Shown piece by piece: positions 1-9,441 of a stretch of DNA of 64,000 nucleotides. Within the stretch, counting starts at the first letter, position 1; every line of letters begins with the position of its first letter. The stretch comes from Clostridium magnum DSM 2767. Its GTDB lineage: Bacteria; Bacillota; Clostridia; Clostridiales; Clostridiaceae. Below the pieces are notes generated by a model, which had not been told where the DNA came from, ran no database searches, and worked only from the letters and a program-made list of their open reading frames with translations. The stretch spans positions 1 through 64,000 of the forward strand of contig NZ_LWAE01000007.1 in the NCBI RefSeq assembly GCF_001623875.1. The letters run 5' to 3'. The translations under genes were made by a program, and so were the position numbers.

Positions 1-2
1 CA

Positions 3-511
3 ACTGCAGCAGCTGTAACAGCATATGATAATAATCCAGTATACACAGATACAAACTTAGATAAAATTGAAGCTATAAAGGCACAAGGTTCAGCAGCACA
101 ACTTGTATTAGCTACTAATACGCTTAAAAAGACCTTGCTGGAGCAGCAATTGCGCCAACAACTTTAGCTTCAACAGTATATAATTATACAGCAGCACCAA
201 AAACTACTTCAGATTTCTGGTATGCAACTGCTGGTAGCACAGAATCAACAGTAGTTATAACATTTGATAATGTTATTGATTCACATAGTGGAGTTAAAAC
301 TGATGACTATACATTCGTTATAGATGGAGAATCAGTAAAAGCTGATGCTGTTCAAATAGTTGATAATACTTTAGTGTTTAAATTCAACACTGCTGATAAG
401 GCTACTAAGTTTGTTGCAACTAACAAAGTAGGAGTAGCTCTAAAGAATACTGCAATTAATGTAGAAACTCTTAAGGATGCTGATGGAAAACTAATATGTA
501 CCATCAACTGA
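3..511 (+). pseudogene. 3' end of a surface/S-layer-like protein gene, frameshifted
   Basis: The window opens inside a coding sequence. Frame 3 reads a Thr/Ala/Asp-rich extracellular-type protein up to a stop at 165-167. The sense then continues in frame 2 from about 131 to a stop at 509-511, with alternating hydrophobic residues and Asp/Lys/Thr-rich strands such as VVITFDNVIDSH. This pattern suits a bacterial Ig-like or S-layer beta domain. The switch falls at an A-run (about 126-130). A third frame after about 497 gives a plausible tail (VPSTDDTTK) ending at 544-546, so a second shift is likely. The 5' end is outside the window. I see no domain that fixes the family. It could be a decayed gene or the result of sequence errors. 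Confidence 0.55.
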
Positions 512-588
512 TGACACTACTAAGACAAGTTGTTATTCACTAATTTAAAATTATATAGTGTTATTGATTAAAATACACAAATTGTAAG

Positions 589-625
589 ATGAGAGGGTAG
601 CCCTGGAGCTATCCTCTCATTTTTA
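589..625 (+). terminator. Rho-independent terminator after the surface-protein remnant
   Basis: The arm ATGAGAGGGTAGC pairs with GCTATCCTCTCAT around a short CCTGGA loop, with one G-U pair, and a T-run follows. It closes the upstream surface-protein transcript. Confidence 0.85.
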
Positions 626-742
626 GTTTTAATAGAGAAATAAATTAGCATAACTGAAAAAGTATGGAAATACATATATCCTTGTGGTAAAATTATACTT
701 AATAATTGATGTTAAATTATTAAACAGAAAAGTAATAATCAC

Positions 743-1033
743 ATCACTGGCCCATTAACAGAAAGTGAAAGTCTTCTTCCAATAGTACAGCTTCAGTTTT
801 GGTAGACAAGCTTGCAGGGAATGTTAACTAGAGTTAGAGATGTAGATGACAGGAGAAAAGTGTTAATATGCATAACAGATAAGGCCATGGAGTTAGAAGA
901 AAAGATTAGTGGCGAATTTACTGAATATCTTAAAGAATTAATAAATCCAGCTACAGATGAAGAAGTTGAAACTATTTTTAAAGGACTTGAGACTTTGACA
1001 AAGGTAATAGAGAATGGTGATCAAATGAAGTAA
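743..1033 (+). pseudogene. MarR-family transcriptional regulator, frameshifted remnant
   Basis: The last 70 codons (from about 812) read TRVRDVDDRRKVLICIT, the wing and following helix of a MarR winged-helix regulator, then an amphipathic C-terminal dimerisation helix. The preceding recognition-helix part, reading ASVLVDKLAG, lies in another frame just upstream (about 770-815), and a further piece (TGPLTESES) is in a third frame. The gene is therefore broken at least once near 808-815 and has lost its N-terminus. MarR proteins bind palindromic operators and often control efflux genes. The neighbouring TolC-like genes would be plausible former targets, but that link is inference. Confidence 0.65.
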
Positions 1034-1306
1034 AATCTTAACCAGATAGGAGTATTTGGGTGAGTAACTACTGAATAAACAGGAGAAGTATATAAAAATG
1101 TTACAAAAATGTAAAAGTTCTATGTGATTCTATGATGTATAATTAAGAATATAACCTTCTGATATTTTCTAAATGTGGAATAAGTTATGAGTAAATTAAA
1201 GAAGGAGATAAATATATAATAAATACTTCTGAAAATAAAACAACAAATCTAACTTAATTACTAAGTAGTAAGATATGAATAGTAATAGTAAACGAGGAGG
1301 GAAAGT

Positions 1307-2441
1307 ATGAAAAAAATTAAAATGCTGGTTTCAGCAGGATTAATAATTGCAGCTTGTTTAAGCAGCAATACAGTTTTTGCAGCATCAAATACCTTGGATA
1401 TAGATTCTGTCCTAGATACTGCTGTGCAAAGTTCAGTAACAATAAAAAGCATTGATATCAGTATTCAGAAGAGTGAAAACTCATATAAAAAAGCAGTAAA
1501 AGATGCATCAGATTATGATGAACAACTAGATAATTTAAAAGGCAGTGATGATGCCTCAAAGCTGCAACTTATGCAGTCTAGGGATGATGCCCCAGCAATA
1601 CAGAAAAATGCCTTATACCAATATACTAATAAAAAAGAAGTCGCTAAGAATGGAGTAAACTTAAGTGTGTATCAGCAATACATTACTTTATTAAATTATA
1701 AGGATACTGTAGATACAGAGCAAAAAAGATTGAATAATGCAGAAGCAGATTATAAAAAAGCACAACTGCAACTGGATATGGGAATGGCGTCAAAAGGAGA
1801 TGTGTTAACAAAGCAATCAGCCTATCTTGCTCAAAAGGCTAAATTTAATTCTGTAAAAAGACCAATATGATTTGCAAACAATGCAATTGAATAAAACAGT
1901 AGGAGTACCTATTGAAACTAAATATGATACTCTTTTAAAAGATAAAATTACAGACAAGCCCTACATAAGAAGTTACAATGATTATTTAAATGATGCCTTA
2001 AAAAATAGAGCTGAGATTTTAAATGATCAAGATACAATAAAGTTGAAACAGTTTGAATTCCTTACTATAAAAGGAGTTTATCATTATAATACTCAAGATG
2101 AATATAAAGATGGACAATTTTATATTAATGAAGCACAGAATACTTTAGAGAATGATAAAATAGAAATTTCAATAGAGATTGATAGTCTGTATAATGATTT
2201 ACAAAATAAATCTAAACAGCTAAAGTCTAAAAAGGAAAACGTTGAATTTACACAAAAGGATTATAATCAAGCATTGCAGAAGTATAATTTAGGAATCATA
2301 AGTAAAATGGATTTAGATTCCAAAGCAGTAACACTCCAGGATGCACAAAATAGCTTAAAAACACTAGAAAGAGATATATGGTTATCACAGACTAAACTCA
2401 ATTATGCTTGTGGTATCGGTGCAGATACTTCAAAGCTTTAA
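1307..2441 (+). pseudogene. TolC-family secreted coiled-coil protein, single frameshift
   Basis: The start is ATG at 1307, after the strong SD GAGGAGGGA. A signal peptide ends near residue 25 (TVFAA). Long alpha-helical, Gln/Lys/Asn-rich heptad sequence follows, with the repeated TolC-type signature Y-x-LGIISKMDLDSK...LQDAQNSL near the end. The reading frame breaks at the A5 run at 1855-1859. Removing one A joins ...FNSV to KDQYDLQTMQLN and restores one protein of about 378 residues, the size of the intact paralogue downstream. In Gram-negatives TolC is an outer-membrane exit duct. In monoderm clostridia, TolC-family proteins are secreted and of unclear role. A sequencing error at the A-run is possible. 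Confidence 0.75.
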
Positions 2442-2473
2442 TGATCCAAGGCAAAATTAAGGAGGAAAATTTA

Positions 2474-3634
2474 ATGAATAAAAAGGTTAGTTTATTAATT
2501 GCACTAGTAATGTCTGTAGGAATAAGCAGTACTACTTTTGCAGCAGATACAACAACTACTTCAAATGGAACTAATATAAATATAACACAAAGTGCTACTG
2601 GCACAATAAGCCTTACTTTAGTGGATGCACTAAATAGTATAGAAAAGAATAATACAACAATAAAATTATTAGATCAAAAAATAAAACTTACTAATAGACA
2701 ATATGATGATGCTCATCAAAAGGCATTACAAATTAGTACTAGCGGTAAGAGTGCTGTTAACTATTCTGGAGATAGCTATGCTGGTGTAAAAATTCAAGAA
2801 ACAGTAACACCGCTGCAGGCTAGTCAAAATATAGAATATGCAAAACATGATAAGGAAAGCAAATTAAAAGACTTAAAAGTAAGTCTAGAAAAGTACTATA
2901 TGGATGCTTTAAATTGTGAGGATCAAATAAGAAATATAAATAGTACTATTGAAAATATAGACAAGCAAATAGAACAGACAAAAGCAAAAATAGCTCAAGG
3001 AACAGTAACTTCTGATGCAGTGGATTCACTAAATTTACAAAAAAGTCAGAAATTAGCTACGCTAAATACTCCGAAGGCACAGATTGAGCAGGATATTTTA
3101 AATATAAAGCAGATACTAAACATAGATTTGAATAGTGATGTAGTATTAGCTCCTGTAACAAAAGAGTTTGTAAAATATGATGATAGTAAAATAGAAGAGA
3201 TAATAAATACTGCTGCAGAGAACATCTATAGTATTCATAAAGCGAATAACAATATTCAGTTGTTAAAAATGCAAGCTGATATTTATGCAAGATACTATTA
3301 TGTAGATAACACTAATGTTCTAAATTCTCAATTAAACTTACAGGATGCACAAAACACTTTACAAGATACTATAATCCAAAATAAAATAACTTTGTGGCAA
3401 GCTTACTATACTGCAAAAAATTACGAAGATAATATAGCAACAGCACAGGTAAGTGTACAAAATGCTCAAACTAAATACGATAATACTCTTGCTAAATTTA
3501 ATTTGGGACAGGTAGATAAGCTTCAAGTAGACTCTGCTAAGTTAGCACTAGATAGTGAAAAAATTACTCTTCAAAAGGCAGTAAATGATTATATGGTAAA
3601 TGTACAGGCATTTATCAATCAGTTAACACAATAA
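2474..3634 (+). CDS. TolC-family secreted protein
   Basis: This 386-residue protein starts at ATG 2474, 8 nt after the SD AAGGAGG, and the start sits at the head of a clear signal peptide (MNKKVSLLIALVMSVG...TTFAA). An open frame runs further upstream but has no SD. The mature part is almost wholly alpha-helical coiled coil with two related halves, each ending in a KYxxxLxKFxLGQVDKLQVDSA-type hairpin as in outer membrane efflux proteins (PF02321). It is a paralogue of the broken gene 32 nt upstream, so the two look like a tandem duplication in one operon. No inner-membrane pump or adaptor gene lies next to it. The true role in a single-membrane cell is unknown to me. Confidence 0.75.
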   Translation: MNKKVSLLIALVMSVGISSTTFAADTTTTSNGTNINITQSATGTISLTLVDALNSIEKNNTTIKLLDQKIKLTNRQYDDAHQKALQISTSGKSAVNYSGDSYAGVKIQETVTPLQASQNIEYAKHDKESKLKDLKVSLEKYYMDALNCEDQIRNINSTIENIDKQIEQTKAKIAQGTVTSDAVDSLNLQKSQKLATLNTPKAQIEQDILNIKQILNIDLNSDVVLAPVTKEFVKYDDSKIEEIINTAAENIYSIHKANNNIQLLKMQADIYARYYYVDNTNVLNSQLNLQDAQNTLQDTIIQNKITLWQAYYTAKNYEDNIATAQVSVQNAQTKYDNTLAKFNLGQVDKLQVDSAKLALDSEKITLQKAVNDYMVNVQAFINQLTQ

Positions 3635-3640
3635 ATATTA

Positions 3641-3682
3641 CAGCTAATAGATGATTTTAATCATTTATTAGCTGTTTTTTTA
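3641..3682 (+). terminator. Rho-independent terminator of the TolC-like operon
   Basis: CAGCTAATAGATGA pairs with TCATTTATTAGCTG across a TTTTAA loop and is followed directly by seven Ts. Confidence 0.92.
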
Positions 3683-3778
3683 TTGTAGAAGGTATCTATA
3701 AGAAATCAGCTAAATAGCATAGTAAAATTTCTGCAGTCTAGCAAATGCCAAATTAGAAGGGAAAACTTCGCATAATTA

Positions 3779-3807
3779 TTGGAAAAAATTTATTATTGTA
3801 GTATAAT
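3779..3807 (+). promoter_or_regulatory. SigA-type promoter for the first CWB2 gene
   Basis: TTGGAA (3779-3784) and TATAAT (3802-3807) are separated by exactly 17 nt. The site is 129 nt upstream of the start at 3937, leaving a 5' leader of about 120 nt. Confidence 0.7.
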
Positions 3808-3936
3808 ATAATTACTTTAGCTAAAATAAAGGAGTTTTTTACTCTTGTAGAACAAATTCAAGGGCGTGGACATTCTTTGCGCAGATGAATTATTAATTAA
3901 ACTTTATATTTTATAAGATAAATGGGGGGATGAATA

Positions 3937-6390
3937 ATGCAAAAGAAGATAAAAAGAGCTTTATCAGCAAGTACTATTGCATCTTTACTGGTAACAAGTT
4001 CAGTAGTATCTGTAAATGTAAAAGCAGCAACGACCACACCGTCAGAAAACCCAAGATTATGGGGTTCAGACAGATATGAAACAGCAACAAAGGTAGCACA
4101 AACTGGATGGACAAGTACTTCGGATTATGCTGTAATAGCAAGCGGAGAAGGATATGCAGATGCACTTTGCGCAGCACCACTGGCAAAGGCAAATAATGCT
4201 CCTATCCTTTTAACTCAAAATGGTGATTTGAATGCAAATGCTTTAAGCGAGTTAAAAAGATTAAATGTAAAACATGCATTTATTGTAGGTGGAACAGGAG
4301 TAGTATCTCAGAATGTAGAGGACAAAATTAAGGCTCAAGTTGGTGATGTTCAAAGATTAGCAGGACAGAACAGATATGAGACTTCAGTTAAAGTAGCTGA
4401 AAAGCTAGGAACTAATTCAAAAATAGTACTAGCTTCAGGAGAAGGCTATGCAGATGCTCTATCAGCAGCACCAGTGGCAGCTATAGAGGGAATGCCAATA
4501 CTTTTAACACAAAGCAATACACTATCAACTGCAACAGCTGAGTACATAAAAGCTAATACAGGTATAACAAAAACCTACGTAATTGGTGGATATGCTTCAG
4601 TTAGTGATGTAGCTATGAACTCAACTCCAGGTGCTGAAAGAATATATGGTTCAGACAGATATGCAACTAATGCAGCAGTAATTAATAAATTTGCATCAGA
4701 TTTTAACTTTAACAAGGCATATTTTGCTCTAGGAAATGGACCAACTGGTAATGAATTTGCAGATGCTTTAACAGGTTCTGCATTAGCAGCTAAAGACAAA
4801 GCACCTCTAATAATAGTAGGAAAAGAATTAAGTGATAGCACTAAAGAACTTATTAAGACAAGATTAACTAAGAATACTACGATAACAGTGCTAGGTGGAA
4901 CGGCTAATATAGCAGATTCCATGGTAAGCGATGTTATTACATTATCAGCCACAGGCACAATAACTCCAGGTGGAAGTTCAGGTGGCGGAAGCTCAAGTAG
5001 TAATAGCGCAACTTATTTAAATACTACAAATACTTCATTAGGAACTATAAGTGGTCCTGCATATATTACAATTGCAGGTGTAGCACTTTCAAACGGAACT
5101 ATAAATGGAGACCTTTATGTTAAGGCTGATAGTACAACGCTTTCCGCTATAACAGTAACTGGAACACTTTATTTGGATCCAGGTGATGGTAAAAGTGTAA
5201 CCCTTGACTCAGTGACTGCTGCAAATGTAGTAGTTCAGTCAGGTGGAAGTAACAGTATACATTTTAAAGGCAATACAAAAGTTGATAAATTAGTAATAGC
5301 AGCTGTAAACAATAATGGTAATAAAGTAAGAATAGTAATAGAAGGAAATATAGATATAAAAGTGACTGAAGTAAATTCACAGGCAAAACTTGAGGCGATT
5401 GAAGGATCCTTTGGTGATGTTGAACTGCAGCCAAGCACTGCAAATAAGGCTGTAGAACTTATAGGAGCCTTTGACAAACCTGTTATAATCAAAGGAAATG
5501 TAGATGTACAAACTTCTTCAGATACTAATATAGCAGCACTTGTAGTTGCTGCAGATGCAAATGCAGATGAAATAAAGGTTGAAGGTAGTGGAAATGTTAC
5601 TAATATTCAAATTAGAAATGCAAAGGTAACAGTAACTATAACTAATGACATAATCGTTGTAACCGTAGTATCTGTACCTGATGCTAGAGTAACTGCCCCT
5701 GTGCCAGTAGTTATAAAACCTATAGATCAAATGACTGATCTTGATTCCCTATCATATAATGATATTACAACATTTGTATCAGGAATATATACTAACAACA
5801 TTGCTACTTATATAGCAAAGCATCCAAGCTTAAATAACTACTTTACAGTAAATACAGAAAGTGGTATCAATGTTCAATTAAATAAAGACAGCTTAAATTC
5901 ATTAAGTACTGCATTTGATACTGCTCAGAGTAAGGACTATGCTACAATAAAAGCAAAATTAACTAAAGTACAGGAGCAAATTGATTTACATTCTTCATAT
6001 ATTAAAGTTGATGGAGTACCAGTTAAAGAATTCTTAGGAAGATTAAATTACTCACCATATATCACTACTAATGGAGATATAAATGTGTATGAGGTTGCAA
6101 CAAGAATATTAGACAAAACATTAACTTACGAAATATTCAAAAATAACTTAAAAACTAGAATAGAAGCAATGTATAATACTAGCAGTGCTGCTCCAAAATT
6201 AAGTATTAGTTATGCAGGTTTCTCTAAAGAGATAACTAAAATAAGCAAAGATGGTAAAGTTATATACAATACTTCACTTTCAAGAGAAGCTAACATAACA
6301 AATCTATTAAACCTTGGAGACTCAACTCCAGGAACATATACAGTATACTGTGGAATGGACTTCTTTACAGTAAAAGTTTTAGCTAAATAG
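3937..6390 (+). CDS. Cell-wall-binding (CWB2) surface protein with beta-solenoid-like middle
   Basis: 817 residues; SD GGGGGG precedes ATG 3937. A signal peptide ends near residue 31 (VNVKAA). Three CWB2 repeats (PF04122) span about residues 41-340, each opening with R-x-x-G-x-[DN]-RY-x-T (LWGSDRYETA, LAGQNRYETS, IYGSDRYATN) and containing the GYADAL/NEFADAL motif. A Gly/Ser hinge lies near 346-357. The middle region (about 360-590) reads like a beta-solenoid (GTINGDLYVK, then VTAANVVVQSGG-NSIHF) and recurs in two other proteins here. The C-terminal 200 residues match the C-terminus of the protein at 47.3 kb and are not a domain I know. CWB2 triplets anchor proteins non-covalently to anionic wall polymer in Clostridioides difficile. 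This is most likely an S-layer or surface-decorating protein. Confidence 0.88.
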   Translation: MQKKIKRALSASTIASLLVTSSVVSVNVKAATTTPSENPRLWGSDRYETATKVAQTGWTSTSDYAVIASGEGYADALCAAPLAKANNAPILLTQNGDLNANALSELKRLNVKHAFIVGGTGVVSQNVEDKIKAQVGDVQRLAGQNRYETSVKVAEKLGTNSKIVLASGEGYADALSAAPVAAIEGMPILLTQSNTLSTATAEYIKANTGITKTYVIGGYASVSDVAMNSTPGAERIYGSDRYATNAAVINKFASDFNFNKAYFALGNGPTGNEFADALTGSALAAKDKAPLIIVGKELSDSTKELIKTRLTKNTTITVLGGTANIADSMVSDVITLSATGTITPGGSSGGGSSSSNSATYLNTTNTSLGTISGPAYITIAGVALSNGTINGDLYVKADSTTLSAITVTGTLYLDPGDGKSVTLDSVTAANVVVQSGGSNSIHFKGNTKVDKLVIAAVNNNGNKVRIVIEGNIDIKVTEVNSQAKLEAIEGSFGDVELQPSTANKAVELIGAFDKPVIIKGNVDVQTSSDTNIAALVVAADANADEIKVEGSGNVTNIQIRNAKVTVTITNDIIVVTVVSVPDARVTAPVPVVIKPIDQMTDLDSLSYNDITTFVSGIYTNNIATYIAKHPSLNNYFTVNTESGINVQLNKDSLNSLSTAFDTAQSKDYATIKAKLTKVQEQIDLHSSYIKVDGVPVKEFLGRLNYSPYITTNGDINVYEVATRILDKTLTYEIFKNNLKTRIEAMYNTSSAAPKLSISYAGFSKEITKISKDGKVIYNTSLSREANITNLLNLGDSTPGTYTVYCGMDFFTVKVLAK

Positions 6391-6406
6391 GTTATTGAGT
6401 AAAAAT

Positions 6407-6437
6407 AAAAAACTCAGGTATTGTACCTGAGTTTTTT
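6407..6437 (+). terminator. Rho-independent terminator
   Basis: AAAAAACTCAGGTA pairs with TACCTGAGTTTTTT around a TTG loop. The A-rich and T-rich flanks let it act in both directions. Confidence 0.92.
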
Positions 6438-6552
6438 AATGAACTGATGAAACCTCAGCTGATTGAAGTTTAGGGTTATTGATGTTAAAATAACAAATAC
6501 AATGATGTAATTAAGTACTTTCATATTATAAAAATAAAAAGGAGAATAACAC

Positions 6553-8004
6553 ATGGTAGTGAGAAATAAAAAACTTATGAGTGCTATTTTAGGAGTTTTA
6601 GTAGCAGCTTCTATAAATGCTTTAGGATCTTCTTATGTATCTGCAGCTTCTTCTAGACTTGGAGGACAAGATAGGTATCAAACAGCAGTAGCAATATCAA
6701 AAGAAGGTTGGGCAACATCCGATTATGTTGTACTTGCCAGCGGTGAGGGTTATGCAGATGCATTATGTGCAGCGCCTCTTGCTAAAAAATATAATGCACC
6801 AATACTTTTAACTGGTAGTCAAGAATTAAATAGTACTACAAAGGAAGAGATAAAAAGATTAGGAGCAAAGCACGTATTCGTTATAGGAAAATATGCTTCC
6901 GTTTCTCAGCAAGCAGAAAGTGATTTATCAGCAGTTGTAAGTGATATCAAGCGTCTTGGAGGAAATGATAGATATGAAACCTCTGTTATAGTGGCGAAGG
7001 AAATTGGTCCAATTAATGCAGTGGCTGTAACTTCTGGTTATGGTTTTGCAGATGCTCTTTCAGTAGCTCCAATAGCAGCTCAGAAAAATATGCCTATACT
7101 TTTAACAGGTAAGGACGGATTACCGGAAGTAGTTCAAAACTATATTAATGATAACAAAGCCTCTATAAGTAACTCATATATAATAGGTGGTTCAGGAGTT
7201 ATAAGTGATAGTACAGCGCAGCAGGTTTCAAGTTCAGCGGTAAGAATTAGCGGCCAAAATAGATTTGAAACAAATCTTAAGGTAATGGAGTACTTCGCAA
7301 AGGATTTAAAATTCGACAATTTATATGTAGTACAAGCAGATGGTCCTACAGGAAACGAGTTTGCAGATGCACTTTCAGGAACTGCTTTAGCAGTACAAAC
7401 CTCATCTCCTGTAATTTTAACTTATAAAACTATTCCAACAGCTACAGACAGCTTTATAAAGAGTAGTATAAGTGGAAATACAAAGGTTGTGGCCCTAGGT
7501 GGTACTGCTGCAGTTCCAGAAGCTATTGTAAGTACCCTTGAAAACTATGTTACAACAAGCAGTGGAGAGCAGACAACTACTCCTCAAACTCCAGCAGCTG
7601 GTGGCGGCGGGGCAGCAGGAGGCGGAGGTAGTACTTCAGTAACAACTGATGCAGATGGTGATGTGGAAATTATATTCTCAAATGGATCCAAATCTGAATT
7701 TAATATTAATAATGAAAGTTCTATTGATATAAGTGATAACTTTAATAATAATAGACTTACTAAAATAAGAGTCTATTCAGCATCAGCAAGAACTTTAAAG
7801 TTATCAATGAATGGTTTGCCGGTTTCAAAAAGCGTAAGTGCTGGATGGACAGAATTGAATGTTCCTGCTGATTTTGGATTGACAGATACAGGAAGTACAG
7901 GAATAGCACAAGGTGCTCTCGACCTTATATGCACAGGTGGAAAGTTCAATCTTTCAATAAGTAGCGATGGCAGTAGCAAAACTATAGAAGTAATCTATAA
8001 ATAA
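6553..8004 (+). CDS. Cell-wall-binding (CWB2) surface protein, short form
   Basis: 483 residues; ATG 6553 follows the SD AAAAGGAG. A signal peptide ends near residue 32 (YVSAAS). Three CWB2 repeats occupy about residues 36-335 (LGGQDRYQTA, LGGNDRYETS, ISGQNRFETN). A Gly-rich hinge follows at about 350-359. The last 120 residues form a beta-rich domain with no recognised family (DADGDVEIIFSNG ... GGKFNLSISSDG). It lacks the solenoid module and the C-terminal domain of its larger neighbours, so it probably displays a different, smaller head on the wall. It has its own intergenic region after the upstream terminator. No clear terminator follows; instead a structured repeat element starts 36 nt after the stop. 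Confidence 0.86.
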   Translation: MVVRNKKLMSAILGVLVAASINALGSSYVSAASSRLGGQDRYQTAVAISKEGWATSDYVVLASGEGYADALCAAPLAKKYNAPILLTGSQELNSTTKEEIKRLGAKHVFVIGKYASVSQQAESDLSAVVSDIKRLGGNDRYETSVIVAKEIGPINAVAVTSGYGFADALSVAPIAAQKNMPILLTGKDGLPEVVQNYINDNKASISNSYIIGGSGVISDSTAQQVSSSAVRISGQNRFETNLKVMEYFAKDLKFDNLYVVQADGPTGNEFADALSGTALAVQTSSPVILTYKTIPTATDSFIKSSISGNTKVVALGGTAAVPEAIVSTLENYVTTSSGEQTTTPQTPAAGGGGAAGGGGSTSVTTDADGDVEIIFSNGSKSEFNINNESSIDISDNFNNNRLTKIRVYSASARTLKLSMNGLPVSKSVSAGWTELNVPADFGLTDTGSTGIAQGALDLICTGGKFNLSISSDGSSKTIEVIYK

Positions 8005-8039
8005 TCAAGTGTCATTATAGAGCTAATAGATTGATAGTT

Positions 8040-8241
8040 TGTCCGATGACTACCCGCTCTAATACTCCCATGCTTTATATGAAAACCCTCTTCCTATGTC
8101 AGAGGAGTAAGCAATTCACACCAAATCATAGATTTGGGCTCTCTGATTAAATGGGAGTAAAGAGCGGATACGTCCCTGGATTCGTTCAACTAAGAATCAG
8201 GTGGAGTTTGAAACTCGACCTGATTCAAGTTTTCACTTCAT
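8040..8241 (-). repeat. Structured dispersed element, copy A (long form)
   Basis: One of four copies in the window, read here on the minus strand. In its own orientation it has a hairpin (AATCAGG..CCTGATT type, 8194-8226), the conserved run CTTAGTTGAACGAATCCAGG, then an outer stem (CCGCTCT 8054-8060 with AGAGCGG 8161-8167). An inner stem follows (TACTCCCAT 8063-8071 with ATGGGAGTA 8151-8159). Two small hairpins sit inside, CCTCT..AGAGG and CCAAATC-ata-GATTTGG. The fold is multi-branched and the sequence is not coding. It lies between a CWB2 gene and the first gene of polysaccharide locus 1. Confidence 0.85.
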
Positions 8242-8299
8242 TAGCTCTTTTCCAGTTATATGTGGAAGTTAAAGTTAGTAAGGCTAAAAATATTATAAG

Positions 8300-8328
8300 T
8301 TTACGTATAAAAGAGATAATGATAAAAT
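8300..8328 (+). promoter_or_regulatory. SigA-type promoter of polysaccharide locus 1
   Basis: TTTACG (8300-8305) and TAAAAT (8323-8328) are 17 nt apart and 42 nt upstream of the first gene. This fits a promoter driving the operon that starts at 8370. Confidence 0.6.
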
Positions 8329-8369
8329 AAATACGAATATATAAAATATAATTTCTGAGGAGATATACA

Positions 8370-9410
8370 ATGACTAAATTAAAGAATAAGAAAAAAATTA
8401 GTATATTTTTGTCTGTTGCCTTAATTTTAATTGTATTACTAGGTGTATTTTTCACATCATTATTCTCCAATTCTTCCTATGTCCAATCAGATATAAAGAT
8501 ATCCTCTGAATTAATAGATAAAATTAGAGAAGCCCAAAAACAAGGTGCTACCCTACAGCTTAATAATGAAGAGTTAAATCAGGTTAAAAATATGTATTTT
8601 AAAGGACAAATGACTTCGGGAAGTATTACAGTTAAAGGAATATATCCTCATATATTAAATAATGGCCTAAAACTTTATATTCCTATATCCTACAAAGGAT
8701 ATAATTTGTTAGTATCCTCAGAAGGTAACTTAACTTTAGATAATAACAATATTCAGTATAAATCATCATATTTTAAAGTTGGAACTATAAGAATACCTAA
8801 TAGCTTAGTACTAAATAAGCTAAAAAACTATTTGAAAAAGGGAGTATCCATAAATAGTGAAAATATAGTATTAGATAAGTCTATGATATCCTTACAGATC
8901 AAATCTCTCCAAATTAAAGATGAGAAGCTTTTACTGGGCGTAGAAAAAAGTTCTACTACAATAGAGGAACAGTTAAAAGCCTTAGAAAATAAAACTAAAA
9001 GTTCATTACAAGGTGGTTCAAAAAGCTTATCAACTACAGATACTGAAGAAAATTCAATCATAGAAAAAAGTGATGAACCTTCTAAAAAAGAATCAGCAGA
9101 TAATAGTTCCTCACAACCTGCAAAAAATACCGAGGAAATGAATCAGGCATTTGACAGAATAAGCAGTGGTTTAAATGCAGCTATGTCTTCTGTGAGCACC
9201 AGTGGACAAAAGGCTGTCATATCAGAAATGATCTCTGTAATAAACAGTATGAAAGGCAATCCATCAATGGATACTTACTCAGCAGCTAGTGGTGCCAGAG
9301 ACATATACAAAAACTTGTCCCCTAGTGAAAAAGCAGAATTAAAATCCGCTGTATTTTCTAATATAAATGGAAATGATATCAACATAGTAAGTCAAATGTT
9401 AGGGAAATAA
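8370..9410 (+). CDS. Membrane-anchored YpmS-like protein at head of capsule operon
   Basis: 346 residues; SD GAGGAG precedes ATG 8370. A basic N-terminus (TKLKNKKK) is followed by one membrane segment at about residues 11-32, so the rest is extracellular. Residues about 40-200 resemble the YpmS/DUF2140 fold, with ELIDKIREAQKQG...LQLNNEELNQV and alternating beta strands as in lipid-binding or secretion accessory proteins. A low-complexity Ser/Lys/Glu linker (about 205-250) leads to a helical C-terminal domain. The gene sits 31 nt upstream of the Wzz gene and so is probably co-transcribed. No counterpart is present in locus 2. The assignment to YpmS is by pattern only and the role in polysaccharide export is inferred. 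Confidence 0.55.
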   Translation: MTKLKNKKKISIFLSVALILIVLLGVFFTSLFSNSSYVQSDIKISSELIDKIREAQKQGATLQLNNEELNQVKNMYFKGQMTSGSITVKGIYPHILNNGLKLYIPISYKGYNLLVSSEGNLTLDNNNIQYKSSYFKVGTIRIPNSLVLNKLKNYLKKGVSINSENIVLDKSMISLQIKSLQIKDEKLLLGVEKSSTTIEEQLKALENKTKSSLQGGSKSLSTTDTEENSIIEKSDEPSKKESADNSSSQPAKNTEEMNQAFDRISSGLNAAMSSVSTSGQKAVISEMISVINSMKGNPSMDTYSAASGARDIYKNLSPSEKAELKSAVFSNINGNDINIVSQMLGK

Positions 9411-9441
9411 GTTTAATATAACTAAGGAGGAATAGCGATTT

